This document shows, piece by piece, positions 4,975 through 5,022 of a stretch of 5,022 bases of DNA. The position numbers were made by a program, and so were the translations under genes. The notes beneath the pieces are model-generated. The model was not told where the DNA came from, made no database searches, and worked only from the letters and a program-made list of their open reading frames with translations. Source of the DNA: an uncultured bacterium (GTDB lineage: Bacteria > Bacillota > Clostridia > Oscillospirales > Ruminococcaceae); NCBI GenBank assembly GCA_905215595.1, contig CAJMQZ010000130.1:1-5022 (forward strand). The letters run 5' to 3'. The first letter of the stretch is position 1. Every line of letters starts with the position of its first letter.

Positions 4975-5005
4975 CTGCGTGAATGGGGTCGTTTTCTGCG
5001 TGAAT
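4975..5005. repeat. Two copies of CTGCGTGAAT
   Basis: The 10-base word occurs at 4975-4984 and 4996-5005, 21 bases apart start to start, which is two helical turns. It lies after the operon terminator and may belong to the control region of whatever follows the window. No gene can be assigned here. Confidence 0.35.
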
Positions 5006-5022
5006 CGCTGTGTCTAAGCCCC

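Noticed and set aside
4755..4982. 75-codon + strand frame at the end of the transporter gene
   Set aside because: It overlaps the transporter in another frame, is Arg-rich, runs through the terminator hairpin and has no domain.
1..5022. Mobile element or recent transfer
   Set aside because: No transposase, integrase, terminal repeats or abrupt change in codon use was seen; the low GC is confined to intergenic DNA.

Overview
The window looks like an ordinary chromosomal stretch from a GC-rich anaerobic member of the Clostridia, most like the Faecalibacterium/Oscillospiraceae group. The grounds are strong C-ending codon preference in the genes, AT-rich intergenic DNA, AGGAGG-type ribosome binding sites, simple hairpin-plus-T-tract terminators and the gene families present. 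The taxon is inferred, not proven. All recognised genes lie on the + strand.

Layout. Bases 1-65 are the last 20 codons of an upstream gene that resembles the C-terminus of an aconitase/isopropylmalate-dehydratase family enzyme. Bases 92-147 hold a long terminator-like hairpin with a T-tract, directly before the ribosome binding site of a full isocitrate dehydrogenase gene (164-1372). A 78-base gap with a good sigma-A promoter leads to a LysR-type regulator gene (1451-2308), closed by a strong intrinsic terminator (2343-2384). A 348-base AT-rich, gene-free region follows (2385-2732), rich in direct and inverted repeats and carrying candidate promoters. After it comes a two-gene operon: a DUF6282-like metal-dependent amidohydrolase (2733-3584) and, 16 bases downstream, a 2-hydroxycarboxylate transporter of the CitS/MaeN family (3601-4902). 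A strong terminator (4924-4964) ends this operon. The last 58 bases hold only a short direct repeat.

How the genes may work together. The first pair (aconitase-like plus isocitrate dehydrogenase) would convert citrate through isocitrate to 2-oxoglutarate, the usual route to glutamate in anaerobes with a partial TCA cycle. The second pair would import a hydroxy-carboxylate and act on it or on a related lactone, ester or amide. The LysR protein sits between the two modules and could answer to a carboxylate and control either one. The most interesting material is the repeat-rich control region in front of the amidohydrolase/transporter pair, and that pair itself: a domain of unknown function joined to a transporter whose predicted substrate-site residues differ from those of the citrate carrier CitS.
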